From Coemansia sp. RSA 1804 (Eukaryota; Kickxellomycota; Kickxellomycetes; Kickxellales; Kickxellaceae): 25,450 nucleotides of DNA. Location: contig JANBTH010000220.1 in the NCBI GenBank assembly GCA_027578815.1, positions 1 through 25,450 of the forward strand, written 5' to 3'. The notes under the pieces were generated by a model that saw only the letters and a list, made by a program, of their open reading frames with translations, was not told the origin of the DNA and ran no database searches. Both the position numbers and the translations under genes were made by a program. Numbering within the stretch: the stretch's first letter is position 1; every line of letters begins with the position of its first letter. Of this stretch, positions 8,793 through 17,712 are shown in pieces.

Positions 8793-8888
8793 AAAAGTCA
8801 AGAAAAGAAAGAAACCCTTTCTTCCTCAATTTTTTGCATGCTTTTTTTGCAGTACTTTTCTTTTCGTTGATGTGGGCCCGTGATTTTG

Positions 8889-8894
8889 AATAAA
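8889..8894 (+). terminator. AATAAA polyadenylation signal for ERJ5
   Basis: AATAAA 97 nt after the ERJ5 stop, in the 268-bp gap before SMG9 on the same strand. The remainder of the gap is T-rich and must also hold the SMG9 promoter. Confidence 0.5.
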
Positions 8895-9060
8895 TGCACT
8901 TTTGCGATACAAAAAGAACAGTCTTCTTTTCTCCATCTCTTATCTCTTGCCTCAATTTCAATTTATTCAGTGTATGCTTGGTAAATTTCACTTTTTTTCT
9001 TTTTGATATTATATTCATTGATTTGAAGGACCCTGGGCTGTTGTTTCTCGTGGCAATCAA

Positions 9061-10953
9061 ATGCAAAAGAACGAGAATGAAGCCCCAGCACAGAAGCCAG
9101 TAACTGTCAAAGGGCTCGTTGACACGGGCACAGTAAAGCAAAAACCTTCACCTCCGATGGAGTCGAATGGGCGAAGAAGAGCCAGCCTAGCCAAAAGGCA
9201 AGACCCAACCAAGGGCAAACAGGCGACGATGCACGACGGGCGGCCAAAACCAAAGCACACTTCCCAGGGATCTGGCGACGAAGAGCGGACCAGCAAGCGT
9301 GGAGGGCCTTCCAGGGGACAGCAGAAGCATACAAGGGATAATAACAGTAGCGGCAGACAGAGACGAAGGAATGAAGAGAAGCCGCTGGTTGTTCCGCGTA
9401 TTCTGATGCGGCCCGACCGTGCTGTCTCGGCAGATGCACTGTCTAATGCAACAACCCCCAATGAGCAGCAACCAGTTGCTGTTGCTTCTGCTGCTAGCAG
9501 TGCGGCACCTGCGTCTCAAAACGGCGTGCGTGGCACACAAACACAAACACAAACACAAGCGCAGCCGAAATCAAAGGTGCCAACACCAGCTGGCGGACAT
9601 TCGTTGGCGCGTCCGATGCCTACCAGATTCGAAGATTCAGGAGCCTACAAGCGTGCCACGCAGCATGTGCGCGACCACCGGCTGACTCTTATATCGCCAG
9701 CAGGAAAGCTCAACGACAGCGGGGCACGCAGAACGCTCGGACACCTACGCAGTCGCACATGCGTTGGCGTGGTGGGACGAGCGTCAGCAGGGAAATCGAT
9801 GCTAATGTCGGTGCTTGCACAGCCGCCACTCGGATCTCAAAGCGCTTCGGCAATGTTCCCACTGGCAGGAGCGGCAGAAGCGGCTTGCACTCTGGGAGTT
9901 GATCTGTGGGCGACCGAGAGTCGTGCTATTCTAGTGGACACGCCGCCTGTGCTCGATCTCCATTCGGCCGATGCGTGGCCGAGGAGCCGTGGATTGGATT
10001 CGGCCATGTCGTCGAGACTGGTGGTATCCAAGACCCACGACCTGCAAATAGCGTCGCTTCTTCTGCAGACATGCGACACGCTCGTGGTGCTTGTTGGCGA
10101 GAGAAAACGGAGAGGCAAGGGGGCGCAGACCATGTATGAGATGTATATGGATAGAGGACTGGCCAGGCTTCTTGCTGCCGCAGCCTCGCTGTCCCAGACG
10201 ATCCCAGGGCTTTCGAGACCGGCTGAGCCGCACAATAAAGCACCACAAGACCGGCGCTGCAGACTACACGTGGTTGTGAACCAAGGGATGGCGTCGCTTG
10301 GATGCCAGCGCCTGGATCTCGGCCCCGCGGCAATCCGCGATATTGCAGATGCGTATGAGCACGAGACGGGCATTGCGGTGTCGGGCGTCTCGTTTCTGCC
10401 CACACGCGAGGAGCCCGAAGAGGCCTCGGATCCTACGGAGTTCGCGGATATTGCTGGCGCATGGGACGCACAACGCAACGACCAACCATACGACCGCCAA
10501 TCGGTTCTTCCGCTCTACGCACCAGCAGACAGGCACCGGAGCAAACGGACTGCCGCAAAGCCTCAGGGCGCCAATAATGCTGACTCGCTGGTACTGTCGC
10601 CGTGGGAGCTCTCTCACCAGCTCCGTAGAAAGCAGGTGCGGAGGAACGTAGCGGCCAAGGTGTTTGCATCCAGCGTGAATCGTTTGCGCACAGCCTTGTT
10701 GGCAGCCACGACGAGTAGCAGCGAGCGAGGAGGCAGCGATCTGGAGGGCGCGTGGTTGGCCGGGTGCTTGCGCTCGTGGGACTCTATTCGCCGCTCCGAC
10801 GCCCTGCACAGGGCCGCCGCAATGCGTGAGGACGATGCTGTGGACATTGTCGAATCTGCCAAAAGATACAACCACTCTGCCTCTGCCTCTGCCTCTGCTG
10901 CCGTCCCATTATCCACTAAGCGCGGATCCTCGTCGCGTAAAGCCTATTTCTGA
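9061..10953 (+). CDS. SMG9: SMG9-family nonsense-mediated decay factor
   Basis: The 630-aa product is longer than human SMG9 (520 aa), mainly through a disordered N-terminus (about 1-180) rich in Lys, Arg, Gln and Ser, including (TQ)4 coded by ACACAA repeats at 9535-9558. The G-fold domain begins near 205 (LTLISPAGKLND) and has a P-loop GRASAGKS at 239-246, the family block TLGVDLWATESRAILVDTPPVL (about 277-298) and HDLQIASLLLQTCDTLVVLV (about 326-345), which parallels LQIAAFLFTVCHVVIVV of animal SMG9. SMG9 pairs with SMG8 to hold and restrain the SMG1 kinase that phosphorylates UPF1. The G3 position is DTPP instead of DxxG, as in other SMG9 proteins (human DTQP), so GTP hydrolysis is doubtful. 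ATG 9061 is the first usable start. No intron. Confidence 0.85.
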   Translation: MQKNENEAPAQKPVTVKGLVDTGTVKQKPSPPMESNGRRRASLAKRQDPTKGKQATMHDGRPKPKHTSQGSGDEERTSKRGGPSRGQQKHTRDNNSSGRQRRRNEEKPLVVPRILMRPDRAVSADALSNATTPNEQQPVAVASAASSAAPASQNGVRGTQTQTQTQAQPKSKVPTPAGGHSLARPMPTRFEDSGAYKRATQHVRDHRLTLISPAGKLNDSGARRTLGHLRSRTCVGVVGRASAGKSMLMSVLAQPPLGSQSASAMFPLAGAAEAACTLGVDLWATESRAILVDTPPVLDLHSADAWPRSRGLDSAMSSRLVVSKTHDLQIASLLLQTCDTLVVLVGERKRRGKGAQTMYEMYMDRGLARLLAAAASLSQTIPGLSRPAEPHNKAPQDRRCRLHVVVNQGMASLGCQRLDLGPAAIRDIADAYEHETGIAVSGVSFLPTREEPEEASDPTEFADIAGAWDAQRNDQPYDRQSVLPLYAPADRHRSKRTAAKPQGANNADSLVLSPWELSHQLRRKQVRRNVAAKVFASSVNRLRTALLAATTSSSERGGSDLEGAWLAGCLRSWDSIRRSDALHRAAAMREDDAVDIVESAKRYNHSASASASAAVPLSTKRGSSSRKAYF

Positions 10954-11204
10954 GGTAGCAGCAACAATAGATCGATTGGTGGCCTTCATCCTCTTTCGTT
11001 GTATTTTGTCTGCTGAGCATGGCTGGAATGTAATCCGTAACCACCACGTTAATTGTTTTCACTTTGTCCTTGTCAATAACACGGCCGCACACATTCACGG
11101 GAAGAAAGGGTGATTAATTGCGCGGTTTTCCGACATAACACAACACAAAAGTCTGTGCTGGTGGGCTAAGCGACGCAATATCAAGGAGTGAAATAAGGCA
11201 AGGC

Positions 11205-11735
11205 ATGTACAGAGCGGCATCGAGTGCCGCTGGTAAAGCAGACTCCCAGAACCACAACAACGACCATGACCGCAGAACCATAGACGTTGCCGATGCTGCA
11301 GAGCACGAGGGGGCGGAATCTGCGGAGCTCAGCGATGACTCCCAGGAATCATCCGGTGGCAGCGCATGTGAAGCGAATGGAGAGACTTATGACGAGGAAG
11401 CGGATCACAGGGACGCCGCGTGGCTAGCTGAAAACCACCCGGGTGCCACGGATGCCGTGCTCTCGTGTCCCGCCTGCTTCACCCAGATCTGCTTTGTCTG
11501 CCAGGCACACACGCGCTTTGCTGGTCAGTTCAGAGCCCTTTCGGTTGTGCATTGCGAGACATCCGATCAGCTCTATGTGTTCGCCAAAAGGTCAGGACTA
11601 CTGGAACCCGTCACTGCGCATAGCAGCAACGGTGGCGATGTGCTTCGTGCTGTTGTGTGCTCCGAATGCGGTGCCAAGGTGGGCGTGATCGACCATGAGG
11701 ACGTTTACCATCTTTTCCATGTCTTGAGTTCGTAA
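11205..11735 (+). CDS. EAPP: EAPP-family (E2F-associated phosphoprotein) Cys-rich protein
   Basis: The 176-aa product has an acidic, Ser-rich N-terminus (1-70) and a conserved C-terminal module: AAWLAENHPGATDAVLSCPACFTQICFVCQ with C88, C91, C96 and C99, then QFRALSVVHC, and VVCSECGAKVGVID with C152 and C155, ending YHLFHVLSS. The same order (GxxSDAVLNCPACLTTLCLDCQ, YRAMFV, VMCTECSTEVAVYD, VFHFFNVL) is found in human EAPP, which binds E2F factors and is nuclear. The paired CxxC motifs suggest a zinc site. It is shorter than the human protein (285 aa) because the N-terminus is reduced. Fungal function is not known to me. It follows SMG9 by 251 bp on the same strand and converges on YPT1. No intron. 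Confidence 0.85.
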   Translation: MYRAASSAAGKADSQNHNNDHDRRTIDVADAAEHEGAESAELSDDSQESSGGSACEANGETYDEEADHRDAAWLAENHPGATDAVLSCPACFTQICFVCQAHTRFAGQFRALSVVHCETSDQLYVFAKRSGLLEPVTAHSSNGGDVLRAVVCSECGAKVGVIDHEDVYHLFHVLSS

Positions 11736-12091
11736 AACAAGAAATCATTTATTTAGCTGCCTGATACTTGAATGTAAGTAAGAAGAATATAGAAGAGGAT
11801 AGAAAAGAAAAAGACAAAAGTGGAAAAAAGAGAGGCAAATCGTGTGTGCGACAAGAGGAGAAAAAAGAATGAGAGGTAAAAAGAAAGAGAAGGCAAGAGG
11901 CGGAGCTTGCAGAGAAATGAATGCGTGTTGTAAACAAAAGCAGAGCCATTCACCTCCTTCCTCTTCCTCAATGGCTCCAGTGAATCATAAGAACCAGCGA
12001 CGGAACCAAACACAATCCTCTTCCTTCCCACCACCCAAGTTGGCTGAGAGACAAGAAAAAAAGGGAACCCCTCCTCGGCTGGGTGGGACTC
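11736..12091. other. Shared 3' region of EAPP gene and YPT1
   Basis: Gap between convergent stops. The plus strand is strongly purine-rich (about 11770-11930). TTTATT at 11749-11754 gives AATAAA on the YPT1 strand, but about 340 nt beyond its stop. No coding content seen. Confidence 0.4.
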
Positions 12092-12844
12092 TTAGCAGCA
12101 GCCGGTGTTTGCCTGGTTAACGTTCTGGCCTTGCGACAGGTTGATAGGCTTTTTCTGCTGCTGCTGCTGCTGCACATTCGAGGCGCCCATCCTCTCCTTA
12201 ATCTGACCAGCCATGGTCATAAAGGCCTTCTCAACATTCGTCGAGTCCTTCGCCGACGTCTCCAAGAACGAGATACTCAAGCTATCAGCAAAGTCCTTGG
12301 CCTCCGTCACATCCACCTTGCGCTTGTCCTCAAGGTCGCTCTTGTTTCCCACAAGCAGCTTGTTGACTCCCTCCGACGCATACCGGTCTATTTCCTGCAA
12401 CCACTGCTTCACATTCGAGAACGTCTCCCCGTCTGTCACGTCATACACCACGATGATGCCGTGTGCTCCGCGGTAGTACGATGACGTGATTGTACGGAAG
12501 CGCTCCTGTCCTGCCGTATCCCAGATTTGTAGCTTCACTGTCTTTCCATCCAGCTCGATTGTGCGGATTTTGAAATCCACTCCAATCGTCGAGATGTAAC
12601 TTTCCGTGTACGTGTCGTCGGCAAAGCGCAAAAGCAGGCATGACTTTCCAACTCCCGAATCGCCAATCAGCAGGAGCTTGAACAAGTAATCGCTACAGCA
12701 TGCACAAAAAGGTAATAAACGCAAATGGTTGTTTGCGGAAATTAGTTACAATCTGTTGGCGTTTTTGTGCTTCCATTTATTCGACGAGGACGAGAAAAAA
12801 AATTATTTTAGAAACAAGGGGTGTACTTACTATTCTGGGTTCAT
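12092..12844 (-). CDS. YPT1: Ypt1/Rab1 small GTPase (two exons)
   Basis: Controls ER-to-Golgi vesicle tethering and autophagy. Coding sequence joins 12831-12844 (exon 1, ATG AAC CCA GAA TA) and 12092-12692 (exon 2, starting C GAT TAC), giving 204 aa. The joined N-terminus MNPEYDYLFKLLLIGDSG is the standard Rab1 start; the unspliced frame would instead begin MRLLPFCACCSD, which is intron read-through. Motifs: GDSGVGKS (15-22), effector TIGVDFKIRT, WDTAGQE, NKSD, ETSAKD and a C-terminal Cys-Cys (203-204) for double geranylgeranylation. The hypervariable tail has six Gln, coded by (CTG)6 at 12155-12172. Identity is very close to animal and fungal Rab1, as expected for an essential gene. Confidence 0.97.
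12693..12830 (-). other. YPT1 intron
   Basis: 138 nt, GTAAGT donor (plus-strand ACTTAC at 12825-12830) and TGTAG acceptor (12693-12697). A TAACTAAT sequence in the 3' half is a good branch-point candidate. It splits codon 5 (Tyr, TA/C) right after a 14-nt exon, so simple ORF finders miss the true start. Confidence 0.95.
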
Positions 12845-13110
12845 TGCCATAGCACTAGATGTGTTGTACACGATGCTGGAAAAGAGAATAAGTGGGGTTT
12901 TAATTAGGTCCTAATTAAAGTAATGGAAAAGAAACAGAAAGGGTATTTGCTATGAAAAAAAGGAGCACAAAGACACGAAAGGTGTTGTGCGTGTCATCCC
13001 CTTTTTTCTCCTTCCCATTCAGCTTTGCCCAGTTTCCTTCTCATGACCCTGGTGATTTGATCTGCCATTAATTAGTCACGTGGTATTATTGCATTTTATA
13101 ATAATACCAT
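12845..13110 (-). promoter_or_regulatory. YPT1 upstream region with dyads, TAATTA cores and a CACGTG box
   Basis: A 21-bp dyad TTTAATTAGG-T-CCTAATTAAA lies at 12899-12919, about 55-75 nt before the ATG. Further up TAATTA (13069-13074) abuts TCACGTG (CACGTG 13077-13082). Next is a perfect 10-bp inverted repeat, TGGTATTATT / AATAATACCA (13081-13090 and 13100-13109, 9-nt loop). TAATTA is a homeodomain-type core and CACGTG a bHLH core. Binding is inferred. Confidence 0.4.
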
Positions 13111-14937
13111 GATCTGCAGAGCCCGTTGGAAGAGAGCTGAAGTATTCAAACGCTGTTTGGTAATTGCTTACAGAGTGTGCTTGATGCCCGAAATTTCCGT
13201 ATGGGTATTGTGCAGACACAAGCGGTTTTTGTTCTTTTGTGATGTTGATGTGCTACGACGCATTCGTTTCTTTGATAAACAAAGCCAACCATCAGATCCT
13301 TTTCTGTCATCATCATCTTCTTCCAACAGATACACTGCTGCTGAGTTTCAGAGCTACAGCCGGAATATTGTACTCGCTTGGCATTTAATCACACCGGTTC
13401 TGAATTTTTTTACTTTGGTAATTGGTTATCGAATCACACGGCATATAAATTGACAGATTATAGGACCGAAAGACACAGAGGTTGTTGAAAACGGATTGCT
13501 CTACTTTATATGAAAGATGCCAAATAATTGTAAAAGAGAAAATGGATATGGTGAAATTGAATTGTGCTTTATTTGCATGGCATCACATTGCATTGCTCAG
13601 CTATATGTATCATGTAGACGTTATATTAAACAATGAAAAATGTTGCTGCCGGGCATTAAAAGTGTAAAAGATAATAATAAACCTTGAGGCTTCACGTTTT
13701 CTTTGTTTGTGTTTTACCACGCCAAAAACCTTGTGTTGTTTGATATTGTACATATTGGAAAAAAGACACATGTAAAAATGTTGAACAAGCACACATGTAT
13801 CAATTAAATGACATCAGGCCAGTGAAAATAAGGGGGAAATAGTGATGGAGGGGATTGTGCATCGGCTATTCTTTCCACAGTTTAGGCATCAAAACTTGTT
13901 TTTCTCTCTCCACTTTTCCTGGATCTATGGGCTGTGTGTGGCGAGACTTGCGTCATCATACCGATTTCCAAGGACTTTTTCGTATTATTTTAGTTTCATA
14001 TCCATTTTTCCTTTTCTCTTCTTTGGCTGCATCGGGTGATATGTCTTAAGCACATGATGCTAGAGAAAAATAAACAAGTTGTTCTTTGTGCTTGGTCCAG
14101 ATGGAGAGAAAAAAGTTCTGTCAAATTTAGAAGATTCTTTTTCCCCTCTCCCTTTCTTTTTTACCCAACAATATCCATATTGCCTAAAAAGCTTATTCTG
14201 ACAAAGCTGAAAAGGCTCAACCTCTTGTATATGCGGATCACGAACGTCTATTTTGTAATGCGATTCACCTGGGGCTTGAGCCAAAAGGATATGACAATGA
14301 AGCACAGAATTGGAAAAATACTGGGGAGGGGCAATATGAAAAATTCTTCAATATCCAACATTGTGTCATCGTGCGTAAGCTGTTGGAATGCGATGGTGGA
14401 AAAAAGAAGCTTTTTTCCCCTCTCCATTTGTGGTTGTCGCTGTTGCAATATCACCCGCCAATAGTGCATGCATGATCCGGGGGGGAGGAGGTTTTTTTCT
14501 GGCTTGCTTGTTTGCTTGCGTCAGCGAAATAAAGCTGGGATTTCCTTTAATTACAGGCACATTATTTCGCTATCTTCCAAACATGGCGAAAAAAGAAAAA
14601 GTAATAAAAAGAAAGGAGTGATTCAATGGATACATGTATCACAATTCTTTTTATATTCAGTGGGACTTGCATATAAAAACGCCTTTTCCCCCCTTCTCCA
14701 CTGTTTTTTTCTGCCATGCATCTTTTTTCTTCGCATCACACCGGCTCAGATGAAACAGCCAACTTTTCTACTGTCTTTTTCTCTTGTTCAAACTTCAAAC
14801 TTTGCTCAGTTTTAATTCTCTAAAACAAGTCGCGTGAACTCTTAACAAAAAGTAGAGCAAGAAAAAAATCACAAGAACACGTCGTACCTTATTATAATAA
14901 TAAAAAGTGAAGGGGGGTTCAATACATCAGCTGCGAA
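13111..14937. other. Gene-poor AT-rich spacer
   Basis: No supported gene. The longest ATG-started frame (13109-13453, 114 codons) has a Ser run but no family I recognise and mixed AT-rich codons. Other frames (13842-14039, 14036-14464) are Phe/Leu/Ser-rich as expected of pyrimidine-rich noncoding DNA. Small dyads occur: GGAAAAAAG/CTTTTTTCC with a 3-nt loop at 14398-14418, and the palindrome GATACATGTATC at 14629-14640. Confidence 0.35.
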
Positions 14938-15251
14938 CCATTTTTTCCTTCTCATTTCCCAATCCATTACATCATATTTTTTACTTCTTTTCCACATACA
15001 CCCTCTCTCTCTATCTTTCCCTTTCCCCCCTTGCAAACCGAATCTTTGCAGCGCGCTCTTTTTATTCTCCTTCTCCCTCTTCTTCTCCCCCTTTTTCCCT
15101 CCCACTAAAACGTCTTAATTCCCTTTATTTCCGTATTATTCTCTCTAATATTAATAACGCGTTTTTATCTTTCTAAACTCATTTTTTGTTTCTCTTCTTT
15201 TTTCCCTCTTCTCACACATAATATATTTGTTTTATTGCAAATATATAAACC
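14938..15251 (+). promoter_or_regulatory. Pyrimidine-rich promoter/leader of the C2H2 gene
   Basis: Plus strand is largely C and T from about 14938 to 15220, including CTCTCTCTCT and CCCTTTCCCCCC runs. Such tracts are common before fungal transcription starts. A TATATAAA (15242-15249) touches the start codon and so is too close to serve ATG 15252 as a TATA box. Confidence 0.35.
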
Positions 15252-15713
15252 ATGGCATCGTCGTTAACGCACTCCAGCCATTTGCGCAACAAGGCGAGCG
15301 AACCACTACTTTGCCATCGAGAGAAAAAGGACCATTCTTCCAGTATACGGAGACAAGCATCGCCAGAACCCACCGGCGCAAGCAGAAGCACAACGAGTGG
15401 CAGCAGCATCAGTAGCAGCAGCAGCAGCACTATTAGGCAGCAAAAACCACAGCGGATGAACGAGGATAATCTGGACGAGTCCGTGGACTCGATGGAGGCA
15501 AAGGCTCGACGAAACCGCAGGACGAAAAAAAAGCTGGAACAGCTGATGCTGAGTTCTGGAAAACCACCGCTTGGCGACATTAGGCGGTTTTCGCAGGAAA
15601 ACTACGTGTGCTCGTTCTGCCACGTGGAGGAACCTACGTTCCAGCATCTTCTTAAGCATATCTCGGTCGTTCATCCTTGGTATGACCTGACTATACACCA
15701 AAACATCCGTTGA
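15252..15713 (+). CDS. Small protein with a single C2H2 zinc finger
   Basis: A 153-aa product with ATG in a good context (ACCATGG). Residues 1-65 are Ser/Arg-rich and look disordered, with a poly-Ser run. Residues 84-94 (KARRNRRTKKK) are a likely nuclear signal. One C2H2 finger closes the protein: C120, C123, H136, H141 (C-x2-C-x12-H-x4-H) in YVCSFCHVEEPTFQHLLKHI, followed by VVHPWYDL. Conserved-looking charged linker residues 69-118 precede it. One finger rarely gives sequence-specific DNA binding alone, so a protein- or RNA-binding role is as likely. Family not recognised. It converges on the acyltransferase gene with a 245-bp gap that holds (AAAC)5 at 15741-15760. Confidence 0.72.
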   Translation: MASSLTHSSHLRNKASEPLLCHREKKDHSSSIRRQASPEPTGASRSTTSGSSISSSSSSTIRQQKPQRMNEDNLDESVDSMEAKARRNRRTKKKLEQLMLSSGKPPLGDIRRFSQENYVCSFCHVEEPTFQHLLKHISVVHPWYDLTIHQNIR

Positions 15714-15740
15714 TGAGAAACTACTATCCACTTAATCCGC

Positions 15741-15760
15741 AAACAAACAAACAAACAAAC
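15741..15760 (+). repeat. (AAAC)5 microsatellite
   Basis: Five perfect AAAC units 28 nt after the stop of the C2H2 gene, probably in its 3' UTR. Confidence 0.8.
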
Positions 15761-15958
15761 AGAAACTACGCAAACTCACACACACACATCTCTCTTTTCT
15801 TTTTATTAATTGCTTCGCATTGTACTAATAATAACAAACATATTGTACCCACGCTTTATTCCTTTCTGGCTACTGTGCTGGTAGTTGTAATAATAACAGG
15901 GACAAAAACAATACCAGCAACTGGTTTGATACAACTGTAATTCAATGGTTGACTGAGA

Positions 15959-17488
15959 CTAGAACACTATATCCACGTATCTGCAAAAGAGCTGGTCCTT
16001 TGCCAGAACGTCCAAGACGGTCAATGGGATGTTCCACAGAATGTGCAGCCCACCAGCGGGACCCATGGGCAGCCACGTGGTGAAGCCAGGGATAAGGGTT
16101 GGGTACAGAGTAGCATGCAAGGGTGCTCCAAACCCAAAGTCGGCATCGTAGAAGGAGAGTCTGGAGATATTGGACACTGTGAGCTGGTTGGCCTGTGGGT
16201 TGGCAAAGACGGTGAGGAACTTTGGGAACCAAACAGGGTCGAGCATACGGTGGCAGAAAGCCAGCCACTGGGACTTTGACGTAGCGTGCATGTAGGTGCC
16301 GATGGTTTGCGCAATCTCACGGATGCATTCTGAAGAACTTGGTGGAGATTCAGCAGAAGGGCAGCTCACTGGAAGACACATGTATGTTGGACACACTGCG
16401 TTACCAATGTAGTGGGGCCGTGAGACTAGATGACGGGCGTTGTGGATGATGTTGAGAAAGCCCGTTTCTGCTGTATCACTAGAAGTTTGTTGTTGCTGTT
16501 GTTGAGACCCTCCCCCTTCTACAGTGTTCTTGGCTATCATATAGCGCTGCCACACCAGCGCATACGCCAGACGAATTGCAGATAGCGGATTGGCAGCGGT
16601 ACCAGATTCGTTCATGTCCCTGTGCAGTTGAGCAAGCGACTCGGGAGTGATACGTAGCGAGTGGACGTTTGCTTGCAGAGCCTGCTCAACGACTTCAAGG
16701 TTCTGATTAACAATGGCATCGGCAGGAACATGTGTTGGCATATCAAGGGTGTCGATATACTGCACAAACCAGTCGTCCTTGGGCTGGTTATCATTGCGCA
16801 ACACATCGCGGTAAAACGAGTGGTGGTCAAAGTCAGCAGCAGGCAAAGGCAATGACGATGGCGGAGATAGCGATACCGATGGTTCCTGAAGACCGCGCGC
16901 GGTCTGCGCCCACTTGTTGATCAAAATATCGATACCAACGCCATCGACTATGGAATGGTCAACAGAGAACAGAATGCCCAGGCCATCGGGAAGCCAAGTA
17001 ACTATGCACTGGACCAAGGGAGCGTCCGCTACCTGAGTAGCCATAGTTCCACGGGCTACTGGTATTTTCATAAGCTGGGGAGGCCACATTGACCAGTTGT
17101 AACCCGAGTCACGGATCTGAACAACCGTCTGCTCGACCTGGTGGTGCTCCTCATACAACGGCATCCCATCAGCTTCTGCGTGCTTGCGTGTTACCACCAC
17201 CTGGACCGTGGAACTAGTCGATTCTTTGGTGCCACAGACTTGTTCCATTTTGCCGTAGAGGATCGGGTATTGCGCCATGGTTTTGTAGAATGCAGAACGG
17301 AGCGTGGGTCTCAGCTGGGATTGCTGCGTGGTGTCAAGCGCGTAGAAGAACACAAACTGTAGGTTTGCCCTACTCACGGGGTTCCCATCCATCGGAGTAA
17401 GCGGGTAAACCACTCTGCGATTGTCTAGATCGGGAGGCACCACCATGCATGCGTCGTCGGGGTTCCCTAGCGTCTGTAGAACAGTCAT
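15959..17488 (-). CDS. BAHD-type acyl-CoA-dependent acyltransferase (transferase family)
   Basis: The 509-aa product has both hallmarks of the plant/fungal Transferase (BAHD) fold: catalytic HxxxD as HSIVD at 178-182 (ILFSVDHSIVDGVG) and DFGFG at 450-454 (YDADFGFGAP), the family's structural DFGWG. Early residues MVVPPDLDNRRVVYPLTPMD resemble the LTPLD start typical of the family. Such enzymes move an acyl group from acyl-CoA to an alcohol or amine. Fungal members include trichothecene 3-O-acetyltransferase, but the substrate cannot be read from the sequence. No signal peptide, so cytosolic. Intact length for the family and no intron. GC content is lower than in RRP6. It lies 224 bp downstream of the OPT transporter on the same strand, perhaps by chance. 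Confidence 0.82.
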   Translation of the reverse strand: MTVLQTLGNPDDACMVVPPDLDNRRVVYPLTPMDGNPVSRANLQFVFFYALDTTQQSQLRPTLRSAFYKTMAQYPILYGKMEQVCGTKESTSSTVQVVVTRKHAEADGMPLYEEHHQVEQTVVQIRDSGYNWSMWPPQLMKIPVARGTMATQVADAPLVQCIVTWLPDGLGILFSVDHSIVDGVGIDILINKWAQTARGLQEPSVSLSPPSSLPLPAADFDHHSFYRDVLRNDNQPKDDWFVQYIDTLDMPTHVPADAIVNQNLEVVEQALQANVHSLRITPESLAQLHRDMNESGTAANPLSAIRLAYALVWQRYMIAKNTVEGGGSQQQQQQTSSDTAETGFLNIIHNARHLVSRPHYIGNAVCPTYMCLPVSCPSAESPPSSSECIREIAQTIGTYMHATSKSQWLAFCHRMLDPVWFPKFLTVFANPQANQLTVSNISRLSFYDADFGFGAPLHATLYPTLIPGFTTWLPMGPAGGLHILWNIPLTVLDVLAKDQLFCRYVDIVF

Positions 17489-17549
17489 TCTTATGTTAAG
17501 GCTGTATAGTAACTAGTACTTAAAAACCCAGTAGGGTGGTGTGTGTATA

Positions 17550-17555
17550 TTTATT
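17550..17555 (-). terminator. AATAAA-type signal downstream of the OPT gene
   Basis: TTTATT on the plus strand, about 158 nt after the OPT stop (17713-17715). It lies inside the 224-bp gap that must also hold the acyltransferase promoter. Confidence 0.35.
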
Positions 17556-17712
17556 TGTTTATGAAAACAGGCTATCGAATGATGATAAAGAAGAAAGGCA
17601 GAGAAAGTTGAAATCTACGAAGAATGGGTGGTAGCAAGCACCACATGAAGCTCAGCCACACTACAAGCTAGCGCCACATGTGAACGCTATATGCATCAGC
17701 CATATATATAAA

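Noticed and set aside
13109..13453. 114-codon ATG-started frame in the YPT1 upstream spacer
   Set aside because: No recognisable motif, AT-driven codon use, no clear promoter; kept only as a note.
14036..14464. 142-codon frame in the spacer
   Set aside because: Low-complexity Phe/Lys/Arg content expected from T- and A-rich DNA.
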